Assembly: GCA_012965515.1 (NCBI GenBank)
Contig: DTSE01000397.1
Coordinates: 15,932 to 56,074 of the forward strand
DNA length: 40,143 bases
Source: Candidatus Melainabacteria bacterium
GTDB taxonomy: Bacteria > Cyanobacteriota > Vampirovibrionia > Obscuribacterales > Obscuribacteraceae
Reading direction: 5' to 3'
In this document: piece by piece, positions 16,357 through 22,681 of the stretch
Layout: every line of letters begins with the position of its first letter
How positions within the stretch are numbered: the first letter of the stretch is position 1
Program-made: the position numbers and the translations under genes
Notes under the pieces: model-generated
What the model saw: the letters and a program-made list of their open reading frames with translations, nothing else
Database searches by the model: none
What the model was told of the DNA's origin: nothing

Positions 16357-17297
16357 TACCCCCGAGCTGCTTTGCGAGCAATGCGCTTACGCAGCGTGAG
16401 TCTGCCGGATTTTTGAGAACCGATGCCCTGAACGACGGTGATCTGTCTTTTCTTCGCGACGTCGCCGGCGACCGAGCGGCCAACAGCTGCAGCGATGGGC
16501 TTGATGGACTCGACCAGCTCGACCATGTCTTCGAGGGACAAGGCTTGGCGGGCGTCCGAGACGGATTTTTCCGGTTCTGGATGGCACTCGATGATGAGAC
16601 CGTCGGCTCCGCAGGCGATTGCGGCGCGTGCCAGGTCGGCGACCAGTTCGCGTTTTCCGGCTGCGTGGCTGGGGTCTACGATGACTGGCAAGTGGGTCAG
16701 TTGCTTGAGAGCGACGACGGCGCCGAGGTCGAGCACGTTTCTGGTGAAGGTGTCGAAGCTGCGGATTCCGCGCTCACACAGAACGACGTTGGGATTGCCG
16801 TGAGCCATGATGTATTCAGCTGCCAGAAGCATTTCCTCGATGGTTGCGGAAAGGCCTCGCTTGAGCAAGACGGGCTTTTTGGCTTGACCAAGGGCTTTGA
16901 GCAATTCGAAGTTTTGCATGTTGCGGCTGCCGACTTGGAGCATATCTGCTTTTTCATCGCAGGCAGCCAGTTGCTCGACGGACATAACTTCGGTGACTGT
17001 GGGCAAGCCATGCTTTTGGCTCATGGATTGGAGGATGTCCAGCCCTTCTTCGCCCAGTCCTTGGAAGGCGTACGGCGAGGAGCGAGGTTTGTGTACGCCG
17101 CCGCGAATGGCACTGACAGAGCCTTTCAGCTTCTGTGCGACGATTTCCATTTGCTCTGGGTTTTCTACTGTGCATGGTCCGCCGATGATGACGACCGGCT
17201 TGCCGCCTACTTTGACAGAGTCGCCGATTGCTACTTCGGTGGTCTGACAGCCTTCGGTTCTGGCGGCTAATTTGATTTGGTTGCTAATCTCGCTCAC
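16356..17297 (-). CDS. aroF: 3-deoxy-7-phosphoheptulonate (DAHP) synthase
   Basis: 313 residues, GTG start at 17297 with GAGGA 8 nt upstream. It matches the short AroF/KdsA-like type of DAHP synthase: IIGGPCTVEN (metal-ligand Cys42), GGVHKPRSSPYAFQGLG, QVGSRNMQNFELLKALG, KPVLLKRGL, LCERGIRSF, PVIVDPSHAAGKRE and IIECHPEPEKS. It condenses phosphoenolpyruvate with erythrose 4-phosphate, the first step of the shikimate pathway. A short extension of about 30 residues precedes the barrel; no ACT or chorismate mutase domain is fused, so any end-product control may act at the RNA level. Overlaps tyrA by one base. A long regulatory leader with an aromatic-rich peptide lies directly upstream. Confidence 0.95.
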   Translation of the reverse strand: MSEISNQIKLAARTEGCQTTEVAIGDSVKVGGKPVVIIGGPCTVENPEQMEIVAQKLKGSVSAIRGGVHKPRSSPYAFQGLGEEGLDILQSMSQKHGLPTVTEVMSVEQLAACDEKADMLQVGSRNMQNFELLKALGQAKKPVLLKRGLSATIEEMLLAAEYIMAHGNPNVVLCERGIRSFDTFTRNVLDLGAVVALKQLTHLPVIVDPSHAAGKRELVADLARAAIACGADGLIIECHPEPEKSVSDARQALSLEDMVELVESIKPIAAAVGRSVAGDVAKKRQITVVQGIGSQKSGRLTLRKRIARKAARG

Positions 17298-17325
17298 TGT
17301 ATGAATCCTCGTGTGAAATAGTGAA

Positions 17326-17400
17326 CCCGGGGTCTTTGTCCTCCCGGGCTCTCAGGTAACTGTTTTGGTGCACTTAGCGTGCCAGCTCAACCTGCCCGGG
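17326..17400 (-). promoter_or_regulatory. Competing CCCGGG hairpins of the aroF attenuator
   Basis: On the minus strand three arms are visible. Arm 1 is CCCGGGCAGGT (17400-17390), inside the last codons of the leader ORF. Arm 2 is ACCT (17357-17354) followed by GCCCGGG (17349-17343). Arm 3 is CCCGGG (17331-17326). Arms 1 and 2 pair over 11 bp with a GAGA bulge. Arms 2 and 3 pair over 6 bp, or 8 with G-U and A-U ends. Both cannot form at once, as in an antiterminator/terminator pair. The U run after arm 3 is poor (TTCACTATTTC), so termination there is inferred rather than clear. Confidence 0.6.
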
Positions 17401-17512
17401 CATCCCCTGCAAAAAAGAAGAAGTACCAGTAGTAAGAAGTCGATGGGCATTGAGTCTTTGTTGACTCGACGCTTAAGAGTGTTAGGTTGTGGGCTTTATC
17501 GGTGTTCATCAT
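17387..17512 (-). CDS. Aromatic-rich attenuator leader peptide (41 residues)
   Basis: Minus-strand ORF with tandem ATG codons at 17512 and 17509 and stop TGA at 17387-17389. Residues 27-34 are Tyr-Tyr-Trp-Tyr-Phe-Phe-Phe-Phe, eight aromatic codons in a row (17434-17411). By chance this would be very rare, and it sits 90 nt before aroF-tyrA, whose products make exactly these amino acids. This is the pattern of ribosome-mediated attenuation known from the trp and phe leaders of enterobacteria. The ribosome site is weak (AAGAG about 8 nt before the second ATG). The stop codon lies just past arm 1 of the competing hairpins. A ribosome that completes the peptide would therefore cover arm 1, while one stalled early in the aromatic run would leave it free. 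Confidence 0.75.
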   Translation of the reverse strand: MMNTDKAHNLTLLSVESTKTQCPSTSYYWYFFFFAGDARAG

Positions 17513-17527
17513 CTTTAGCTCTTAAAC

Positions 17528-17557
17528 AAAAACCGCAGACCTTGTTGATCTGCGGTT
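17528..17557 (-). terminator. Intrinsic terminator upstream of the leader peptide
   Basis: On the minus strand the arms AACCGCAGA (17557-17549) and TCTGCGGTT (17539-17531) form a 9-bp stem with a 9-nt loop. The arm ends in a T run continuing to 17528 (five T in all, then G and TTT). The orientation fits transcripts heading toward aroF only. Its first four bases (AACC) are shared with the 3' arm of the larger upstream hairpin (17554-17599), so it may be a regulated terminator. Confidence 0.75.
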
Positions 17558-17599
17558 CACCAGTTGGGACAAAGTAAGCTATCTCACCCCTGGCGAACC
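17554..17599 (-). promoter_or_regulatory. Large leader hairpin overlapping the terminator (candidate antiterminator)
   Basis: On the minus strand GGTTCGCCAG (17599-17590) pairs with CTGGTGAACC (17563-17554) over 10 bp with one G-U. The loop holds a further GGG/CCC and a GTGAG/CTTAC stem. The 3' arm overlaps the terminator 5' arm by AACC. The GGTGAACCGC stretch followed by a CTGCGGTTTTT terminator half resembles the T-box sequence region, but it departs from the consensus and I see no convincing specifier stem, so I do not call a T-box. Confidence 0.55.
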
Positions 17600-17686
17600 T
17601 CTAAGTACCAAAAATAAAAACCAAAATTGCTCACGGTTGCTTTCTCTCAAATGCCTGGGCTGGCGCCCCGGCGTTCCAATGCACCC

Positions 17687-17715
17687 ATACTATGTGCTAA
17701 CCGACGAAGTGTCAA
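17687..17715 (-). promoter_or_regulatory. Promoter of the aroF-tyrA leader
   Basis: On the minus strand TTGACA (17715-17710) is followed after 17 nt by TAGTAT (17692-17687). Transcription would begin near 17680, giving a leader of about 380 nt before the aroF GTG. An inverted repeat CACGT/ACGTG (17728-17732 and 17738-17742) lies 12 bp upstream of the -35 box and could be an operator. Confidence 0.65.
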
Positions 17716-17742
17716 TCAAAATGTGTCCACGTGTTCAACGTG

Positions 17743-18465
17743 CGTTTGCAAAAAAATACGAGTGCGTGTCCGTAAAGCCTTACTGGTGACGCGTTTTGGG
17801 GACGAAATTTAAAGGAGCTGTTGTGTAAAGTGACCGCGCATTCATAACCGCGCATAACAGGAACCGCTGGAGTTCCGCATGTTTGGCGCATCTTCACATT
17901 TTAATGTTGGCCGAACGTTCAATAAATGAATGTCCATGCGGAGATCCATTGTTTATCAATGCTGATCCTCGTGCCAATGACCACAACACGGTCCACCAAA
18001 AGTAGTTCGCAGCATTGGAGACGAACGCATTGTTTGCGTTTACTTGTTGCTGAAAACGCGCTTTGAATCAATACCTTCGCTGATCGTTTTACACAACGTT
18101 TGAATCTGTTTTCCGTGACTTGTGCAGAATTTGTGATCGACTTTTTGATCTGCGAGAGCATACCTTTAGAGATTCATATATAGAGGTTCCATTTTCGTGT
18201 TCTGGGTAATTCCATCGTCTAGATGATTTAGTCTCCTAACTCACTTCGTGTTCTGGTTCAAACATCAAACCAAATCGACCAAATCTATCTCCACTTTTTG
18301 GCCACGGTGGGAAGATTGATATAGGCATCTATTTTTTTGCAGAATTTCGGAATTATTGGTTTCGGGCGTCACACTCAGGCACTATTGCGAATATGCAGCG
18401 TCAGGGTTGGGAGTCAGGGGTGTGAAAGCAAACTCTGATATCCACTTAGAACAAGGAAGTCTTGG
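17743..18465. other. Long intergenic stretch without recognised gene
   Basis: About 720 nt between the aroF promoter region and the uspA leader. Frames here (minus 17919-18161, minus 17712-17897) lack ribosome sites and protein-like composition. There is a small hairpin GGAAC/GTTCC near 17860-17876, and a 4-bp hairpin ATAG/CTAT followed by seven T near 18320-18340. I see no tRNA, known RNA gene or repeat array. Confidence 0.45.
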
Positions 18466-18505
18466 CGTTTTGCCATCGTACGGCGTAACAAATTTCGGCA
18501 AAACG
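18466..18505 (+). promoter_or_regulatory. 9-bp inverted repeat in the uspA leader
   Basis: CGTTTTGCC (18466-18474) and GGCAAAACG (18497-18505) are perfectly complementary with a 22-nt loop, ending 19 nt before the uspA ATG. There is no U run after it on either strand that would make it a terminator. It may be an operator or an mRNA hairpin affecting translation. Confidence 0.4.
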
Positions 18506-18524
18506 GAGCGGTAAGAGTAAGAAC

Positions 18525-18998
18525 ATGAGCACATCGATGAACATTCTGGTCGCCATTGATGATTCGACGTTTTCCGACGCCGCTATTACTTCGGTGATCG
18601 AGCGCACTTGGCCGGAAGGCTCTAAGTTCAAGCTGCTCAGCGTGGTAGAGCCGTTTCACCCAGAGTACGCCGGTTGGCATACTAATTACATGCCGGTTGC
18701 GGTCGAGGCTCAGAAGGAGCTGGTCGAGGCAGCCAAAACTTTGGTCAACGAAAAGGTGAAGCAGCTGACGGAGGCATTTGGACGGCAAAGCGTCCTTGCT
18801 GAGGTCAGGGAGGGCTATGTCACGGACACGATTTTAGAGGCCGCAAAGGAATGGCCGGCAGATCTTATAGTCGTGGGCTCACATGGGCGCACAGGCATCA
18901 CACGTTTGCTTCTAGGCAGCGTTTCCGAGGCCGTCGTCTCGCAAGCACCCTGCTCTGTCGAAATAGTCAAAATGCCGAAGAAACACGCTAAGGCGTAG
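18525..18998 (+). CDS. Universal stress protein (UspA family)
   Basis: 157 residues, a single Usp domain of usual length. N-terminal strand MNILVAIDDS is followed by a long helix region. The nucleotide-binding signature is VVGSHGRTGITRLLLGS (Gly118, Gly121, Gly131, Ser132), matching the ATP-binding subclass G-2x-G-9x-G-S/T. Cytoplasmic; these proteins dimerise and act in stress survival, usually by nucleotide-dependent signalling. The ATG at 18525 has only a weak ribosome site; the ATG at 18537 (MNIL) is possible. The gene is not in an operon: 500 nt upstream and the downstream minus-strand gene separate it. A 9-bp inverted repeat lies just upstream. Confidence 0.93.
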   Translation: MSTSMNILVAIDDSTFSDAAITSVIERTWPEGSKFKLLSVVEPFHPEYAGWHTNYMPVAVEAQKELVEAAKTLVNEKVKQLTEAFGRQSVLAEVREGYVTDTILEAAKEWPADLIVVGSHGRTGITRLLLGSVSEAVVSQAPCSVEIVKMPKKHAKA

Positions 18999-19036
18999 TT
19001 TTCGGCACTGATCTTTGAATTTTGTTGAATGGCATG

Positions 19037-19061
19037 AAAAAGACGCCCCCGAGAGGGCGCC
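19037..19061 (-). terminator. Intrinsic terminator of the 49-residue membrane-protein gene
   Basis: On the minus strand GGCGCCC (19061-19055) pairs with GGGCGTC (19048-19042), 7 bp with one G-U and a 6-nt loop. Five T follow (19041-19037). The U run exists only in the minus direction, so it ends transcripts of the small gene at 19082-19231. The uspA stop is about 40 nt away on the other strand. Confidence 0.8.
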
Positions 19062-19081
19062 TCAGGTCCTGAATGCCGGTA

Positions 19082-19231
19082 CTATGCGTGTTTGTCGGCT
19101 TCGTCTTCGGGAACGTTGTCCCAAGAGTCGAAATAAGCCTTCTTTCCGCCCATCCAGAGCGAAAGAAGCACCCAAATTCCCATAATGGAAATCAGAACGA
19201 TTGGCGTTGTTGAAGCTGGCATGTTTTCCAT
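19082..19231 (-). CDS. Small single-span membrane protein, 49 residues
   Basis: Minus-strand ORF with ATG at 19231 and TAG at 19082-19084. It encodes a short N-terminal segment (MENMPASTTP), one membrane helix (about 11-27, IVLISIMGIWVLLSLWM) and an acidic tail (FDSWDNVPEDEADKHA). Support: a strong minus-direction terminator 20 nt after the stop, a GGTGA element shortly before the ATG, and a perfect TATAAT (19314-19309) about 80 nt upstream. The layout of one span plus an acidic FD...P tail recalls small respiratory-oxidase subunits or assembly factors such as CcoQ or CcoS. The resemblance is only by eye and no oxidase genes are in the window. Easily missed because of its size. Confidence 0.65.
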   Translation of the reverse strand: MENMPASTTPIVLISIMGIWVLLSLWMGGKKAYFDSWDNVPEDEADKHA

Positions 19232-19308
19232 TGTTCACCCGGTATTTGACTGTTTTGAAAGCTGAAGCCCTGCTACTGGCTGAGTATACAGCAGACGCTC
19301 CTGTTCAG

Positions 19309-19314
19309 ATTATA
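19309..19314 (-). promoter_or_regulatory. Candidate -10 box for the small membrane-protein gene
   Basis: A perfect TATAAT on the minus strand, 78 nt upstream of the ATG at 19231. No good -35 box is visible at the standard distance, so the call is tentative. Confidence 0.35.
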
Positions 19315-19424
19315 AACATTTGAACCGCAGCTTGGTAGTATTAACTGCAATTAGCTTCCTCTTGTAATTGCCGCAGATTGAGGCTCTGGCGGGTTGGAAC
19401 GGCTCATGGCTTCTATTAGCTATG

Positions 19425-19433
19425 TGCTATAAA
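19425..19433 (+). promoter_or_regulatory. Candidate extended -10 promoter of the Gly/Lys-rich exported protein
   Basis: TGCTATAAA (19425-19433) matches an extended -10 element. Transcription would start near 19440, leaving about 38 nt before the ATG at 19478. The -35 region is weak. Confidence 0.4.
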
Positions 19434-19477
19434 GACGGTTGGTTTCAACACCGACAGGGTGAGAAGAGGAATTGTCA

Positions 19478-20506
19478 ATGAGTTCTAAACGTTATTCGTC
19501 GCTGCTTATGACTGCTTTGTTCGTCAGTTCTACAGCAGCAGCCAACGCCGGTTCCAAGTCCATGTTGGACCCCTACGCCGCCGTTCAACCACCGGCCAGT
19601 AAGAAACCAGTCGCTGCACGTTCGCCACATCAAGATGTGACCGACGCGACACACACTACCTATATATCGATGCCGATGCCTGCTGATCAAGCAAAGCCTG
19701 CTGGCGGCGGCAAACTCGGTGGTCTCTTTGGCGGCAAGAAAGACAAGACTGCAAAAGCTCCTAAAGCTCCCCAACCGGAAAAAGTTGCGGAAGCACCAGC
19801 CGATAAGGGCGATGGCATTGCAGCCAAGTCTTTGGATTCGATGAAGAACGCTGGGTCAACCATTGTTGGCGGCACAAAGGCTGCCGGCTCCAAGATAGCT
19901 GAAGGTTCGAAAGTAGTCGGAGGCGGCATCGCCACCGGTGCCAAGAAAGTAGGTGGCGGTATTGCCACTGGCGCCAAAGCTTCTGGTGACTACATTATGA
20001 AAGGCGTGCACGCCATTGGTAGCGGCTTTAAGGCCACCGGTGAGAAGGTTAAAGGCGGCGCTGGATCCGCAGGATCCAAAGTTGCCGGTCTGCCCAAACT
20101 CTGGGGCAAGAAAGGCGGCGGCAGCCAAGAAAAGGCAAAGCAAGAAGCAATTGCAAAAGCAGTTGCTGAGAGAAAAGCTGCCCAGCAACAAGGTGCACAG
20201 CAACCTCCGCAACTCGCCAAGGATGCTGAATGGGAAAGCCCTGATGCGGTAGCAAATGCCGAATCTCCAAAACCTATGGCAGCTCCGGCTGCTGCACCGG
20301 TTCAAACCAACACCGTTGGCTTCCAGGCCTTGCAACAGCAAGCCACAAAAGCGCAAAAAGGTGGCGGTATCACGGGTGGGTTTTCCAAAGCGTTCGGCAA
20401 GCTGAATCCTTTCGGCGGCAAGTCAACGCCAGCTGTTCATCCAGTTGTACGTCCTCAGTCTGCGATCCAGTCGACTGCTGCGACACAAGACGCGATTCCG
20501 CAATAG
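19478..20506 (+). CDS. Exported Gly/Ala/Lys-rich protein, unknown function
   Basis: 342 residues from the ATG at 19478, chosen because AGAGGA lies 7 nt upstream; the in-frame TTG at 19472 would be too close. A signal peptide covers about 1-24 (ending ANA). The mature protein is low in complexity: Pro/Lys-rich stretches flank a central region with repeats such as GGGIATGAKKVGGGIATGAK and G-S-K-x-A/V-G units. These could form glycine-zipper-like amphipathic helices, as in membrane- or envelope-associated proteins. The C-terminal part is Gln/Ala-rich. No known domain was recognised. The dehydratase gene begins 34 nt after the stop; co-transcription is possible, but a shared function is not evident. 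Confidence 0.72.
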   Translation: MSSKRYSSLLMTALFVSSTAAANAGSKSMLDPYAAVQPPASKKPVAARSPHQDVTDATHTTYISMPMPADQAKPAGGGKLGGLFGGKKDKTAKAPKAPQPEKVAEAPADKGDGIAAKSLDSMKNAGSTIVGGTKAAGSKIAEGSKVVGGGIATGAKKVGGGIATGAKASGDYIMKGVHAIGSGFKATGEKVKGGAGSAGSKVAGLPKLWGKKGGGSQEKAKQEAIAKAVAERKAAQQQGAQQPPQLAKDAEWESPDAVANAESPKPMAAPAAAPVQTNTVGFQALQQQATKAQKGGGITGGFSKAFGKLNPFGGKSTPAVHPVVRPQSAIQSTAATQDAIPQ

Positions 20507-20540
20507 TTCGACAACGCTGCAACCTACTGGCGACAAACGA

Positions 20541-21491
20541 GTGAAGTTTCTGGAACTATCACCGGACCATCTGGCTGCGGTTAGAAAGGCGATTCGTCCA
20601 ACGACGCTTATCCGCAGCCCCAGGCTGGATGAGTTGGTTGGAGCTGAAATACTGATTGCCAGTGAGACCTTTCAATACACAGGCAGTTTCAAATTTCGCG
20701 CCGCGTACTCCGCAGCGCTTCGTTCACCTGCCAGTCGCTTGATTGCAGCGTCATCCGGTAACTTCGGGCAGGCTCTTGCCTACGCAGCTTCTTTGATGAA
20801 CAAAGAGGCGATTATTGTGATGCCTGATAATTCGGCTGCTGTGAAGGTTGAAGCGGTGAAACGATTTGGCGGGCGCGTTGAACTCGTCGAAACCAAGAAA
20901 GTAAGCCGAGCTCAGAGAGTCTCTGAACTGTCCGAGCAGTATCCCGATGCACAGGTTCTCAGTGCCTACGATCATGATGACGTGATTGCTGGTAACTCGA
21001 CTTTAGCGGCGGAATTGGCGGAGCGTGCCGGTGAGTATGATGCAGTAATCGTGCCGGTCGGCGGCGGCGGATTGAGTGCCGGACTGGTCATGGGGCTGCA
21101 GCAAGCGGGCTCGAAGATGGAGGTCTTTGGCGCGGAGCCCTTGCTGGCAAACGATGGAAAACGCTCTCTGGATGCCGGGAAGATAATAGTCAATGAGGGG
21201 GAACCTCAGACGATTGCTGATGGTGCGCGTACGCTCAGTCTGGGCGTACGCAACTGGGCCATTTTGCACAAAGGCATTAAGGACATTCTCGAGGTGAAGG
21301 AAGAAGATATTGAGAGCGCTATTCGCTCGCTCTTCAATCTGGCAAACCTAAAATCGGAACCGACAGGTGGACTGGCTCTGGGAGCTGCTGTTGCACACAA
21401 GCATTTGTTTCAGGGCAAGCGCGTCATTTGCATAGTCAGTGGTGGCAACGTCGATACTGAGGTATTCCTCCGCATCGTCGGAAAAAAGTAG
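20541..21491 (+). CDS. PLP-dependent threonine/serine dehydratase-like enzyme
   Basis: 316 residues from the GTG at 20541, placed after the end of the preceding gene (20506). The frame is open further upstream but overlaps that gene. Fold type II PLP motifs: YTGSFKFRAA with Schiff-base Lys51, SSGNFGQALA (71-80), phosphate-binding GGGGLSAG (174-181) and VSGGNVD near the end. Length and motifs fit the catalytic-only group (catabolic threonine dehydratase, serine racemase), without the ACT-like domain of biosynthetic IlvA. It would deaminate threonine or serine to a keto acid plus ammonia; the exact substrate is open. The ribosome site is weak. Confidence 0.88.
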   Translation: MKFLELSPDHLAAVRKAIRPTTLIRSPRLDELVGAEILIASETFQYTGSFKFRAAYSAALRSPASRLIAASSGNFGQALAYAASLMNKEAIIVMPDNSAAVKVEAVKRFGGRVELVETKKVSRAQRVSELSEQYPDAQVLSAYDHDDVIAGNSTLAAELAERAGEYDAVIVPVGGGGLSAGLVMGLQQAGSKMEVFGAEPLLANDGKRSLDAGKIIVNEGEPQTIADGARTLSLGVRNWAILHKGIKDILEVKEEDIESAIRSLFNLANLKSEPTGGLALGAAVAHKHLFQGKRVICIVSGGNVDTEVFLRIVGKK

Positions 21492-21509
21492 ACGGTACCG
21501 TATTTGGTG

Positions 21510-22247
21510 TCAGCGGATGATTTCGCATTCGGGCAGCCATTTGGTCAACTCGACCATGCCCGGGTAAGTGACGAGCGTGCTGCGAAGCCAGAGCTCGCGC
21601 AGGCTGGTCATTCGACATAGCTGAGTGACGCCGGCGTCGGTAACCTTTGTGCAATTGAGCCTGAGTACTTTGAGATTCTTCAGTGACTTTAGTGCGGATA
21701 GCCCCTTGTCCGTGATTTTGGTAAAGGACAGGGAGAGCGTTTCCAGTGATTGTAGGCGTCCGAGATACTCGAGAGCTCCGTCCCCAATATCGGTGTCGTC
21801 CAGCTGCAGTTCTTCCAGCTCCCCGTACCACGAAAACAGTGGCGCGGAGATATTGGTGATTTTTGTCGACGAAAGGTTGATGCGTTTAAGTTTCGTCAGT
21901 CCTTCCAGAAAATGCAGGCCCATGTCGCCGACGTCTGTGCAACTTATGTCCAACTGCCTGAGATGGGTGAGTCGTCCCACGTGCTCCAGGTCTTCGTCAG
22001 TAATCTCGGCACCCAGGAAAGAAACAGAGTGCAAAACATCGTGCTGAACCCTAGTCAGCGGCTGGCAGCCCAACAGTTCGTCAAAGCTGAAATAGAGCGC
22101 CAATTTAGCGCCGTTTGGCACATTTACGGCTCCCATCGCCTCGCCCAAAAAGGTCGTTGCACCATTGTCCGACAAGGTGTAAAGCTCACCCAGTGACCGG
22201 TCGCCGGGAAACTGTATGGTTTTTACATCTGGAACAGAGGCTACCAT
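21510..22247 (-). CDS. Leucine-rich-repeat protein
   Basis: 245 residues from the ATG at 22247; a GTG at 22289 in the same frame lies inside a hairpin and has no ribosome site. After about 85 non-repeat residues come seven LRR units of 24 residues with the pattern LxxLxxLxLSxTxITDxGLxxL, for example LRQLDISCTDVGDMGLHFL, LETLSLSFTKITDKGLSAL and LKVLRLNCTKVTDAGVTQL. This is the cysteine-containing (RI/GALA-like) subtype, with Thr-Asp turns. No signal peptide is visible, so it is probably cytoplasmic, unlike the exported LRR protein at 2744-3754. Convergent with the dehydratase, 18 nt apart. Presumed protein-binding function; partner unknown. Confidence 0.82.
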   Translation of the reverse strand: MVASVPDVKTIQFPGDRSLGELYTLSDNGATTFLGEAMGAVNVPNGAKLALYFSFDELLGCQPLTRVQHDVLHSVSFLGAEITDEDLEHVGRLTHLRQLDISCTDVGDMGLHFLEGLTKLKRINLSSTKITNISAPLFSWYGELEELQLDDTDIGDGALEYLGRLQSLETLSLSFTKITDKGLSALKSLKNLKVLRLNCTKVTDAGVTQLCRMTSLRELWLRSTLVTYPGMVELTKWLPECEIIR

Positions 22248-22284
22248 TGATGGATACCTAGGGGCAATTTTGCTCGCACAGCCT

Positions 22285-22319
22285 GGCACGTCTGCGAAGC
22301 CAGAGAACGTGCCTTTTTT
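22285..22319 (+). terminator. Plus-strand intrinsic terminator antisense to the LRR gene leader
   Basis: GGCACGT (22285-22291) and ACGTGCC (22307-22313) form a 7-bp stem, followed directly by six T (22314-22319). The U run exists only in plus direction, although the nearest plus-strand gene ends about 800 nt upstream and the gene in between is on the minus strand. A 16-bp palindrome TATTACC-CA-GGTAATA follows at 22322-22337. Confidence 0.7.
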
Positions 22320-22337
22320 ATTATTACCCAGGTAATA

Positions 22338-22681
22338 GGATTTGCATAGGAACGCACCTCAAAAGAAAGTTGTGATCACCCGTTTGAGGGATTTTCACAG
22401 GGTAACGCCGGCTACCTCGTTATGGTTATGTCTTTAGATGCGCGGTCCTCTGAAAGCAAGCAGGCAGGCATTTATCGGAAGTCATTTGTATTCAATTTAC
22501 TGTCCAAAAAACGTTCCAAAAAGTGGTCCGAAATACTTCGTCGACTTTTCTTTTCCGTGTTTAAAGGCAAACACCACAGGTGGTGCCTGTGGTGCTTGTA
22601 ATTTTCTGATTGTCTCTGCGTGATTAGAGTCGTTTGCGACTCTTCGTCAGGACGTCTTATGTGACGCTTTCGCAGAATCTC
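22338..22681. other. Intergenic stretch with two hairpins downstream of speD
   Basis: No gene is recognised. Two perfect hairpins are present: CACCACAGG/CCTGTGGTG (9 bp, about 22574-22596) and AGAGTCG/CGACTCT (7 bp, about 22627-22644). On the minus strand the first is followed by TTTGCCTTT, so it may end speD transcripts. Neither has a strong U run. Confidence 0.45.

Noticed and set aside
16305..17270. 321-residue plus-strand ORF across aroF
   Set aside because: Shadow of aroF on the opposite strand; the aroF frame carries all family motifs and a ribosome site.
17528..17599. T-box riboswitch upstream of aroF
   Set aside because: The GGTGAACCGC plus CTGCGGTTTTT layout is similar, but the core sequence departs from the T-box consensus and no specifier stem with an aromatic codon could be recognised. 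Reported only as an overlapping hairpin and terminator.
17919..18161. 80-residue minus-strand ORF in the aroF-uspA gap
   Set aside because: No ribosome site, no protein-like pattern, and it lies upstream of the mapped leader promoter.
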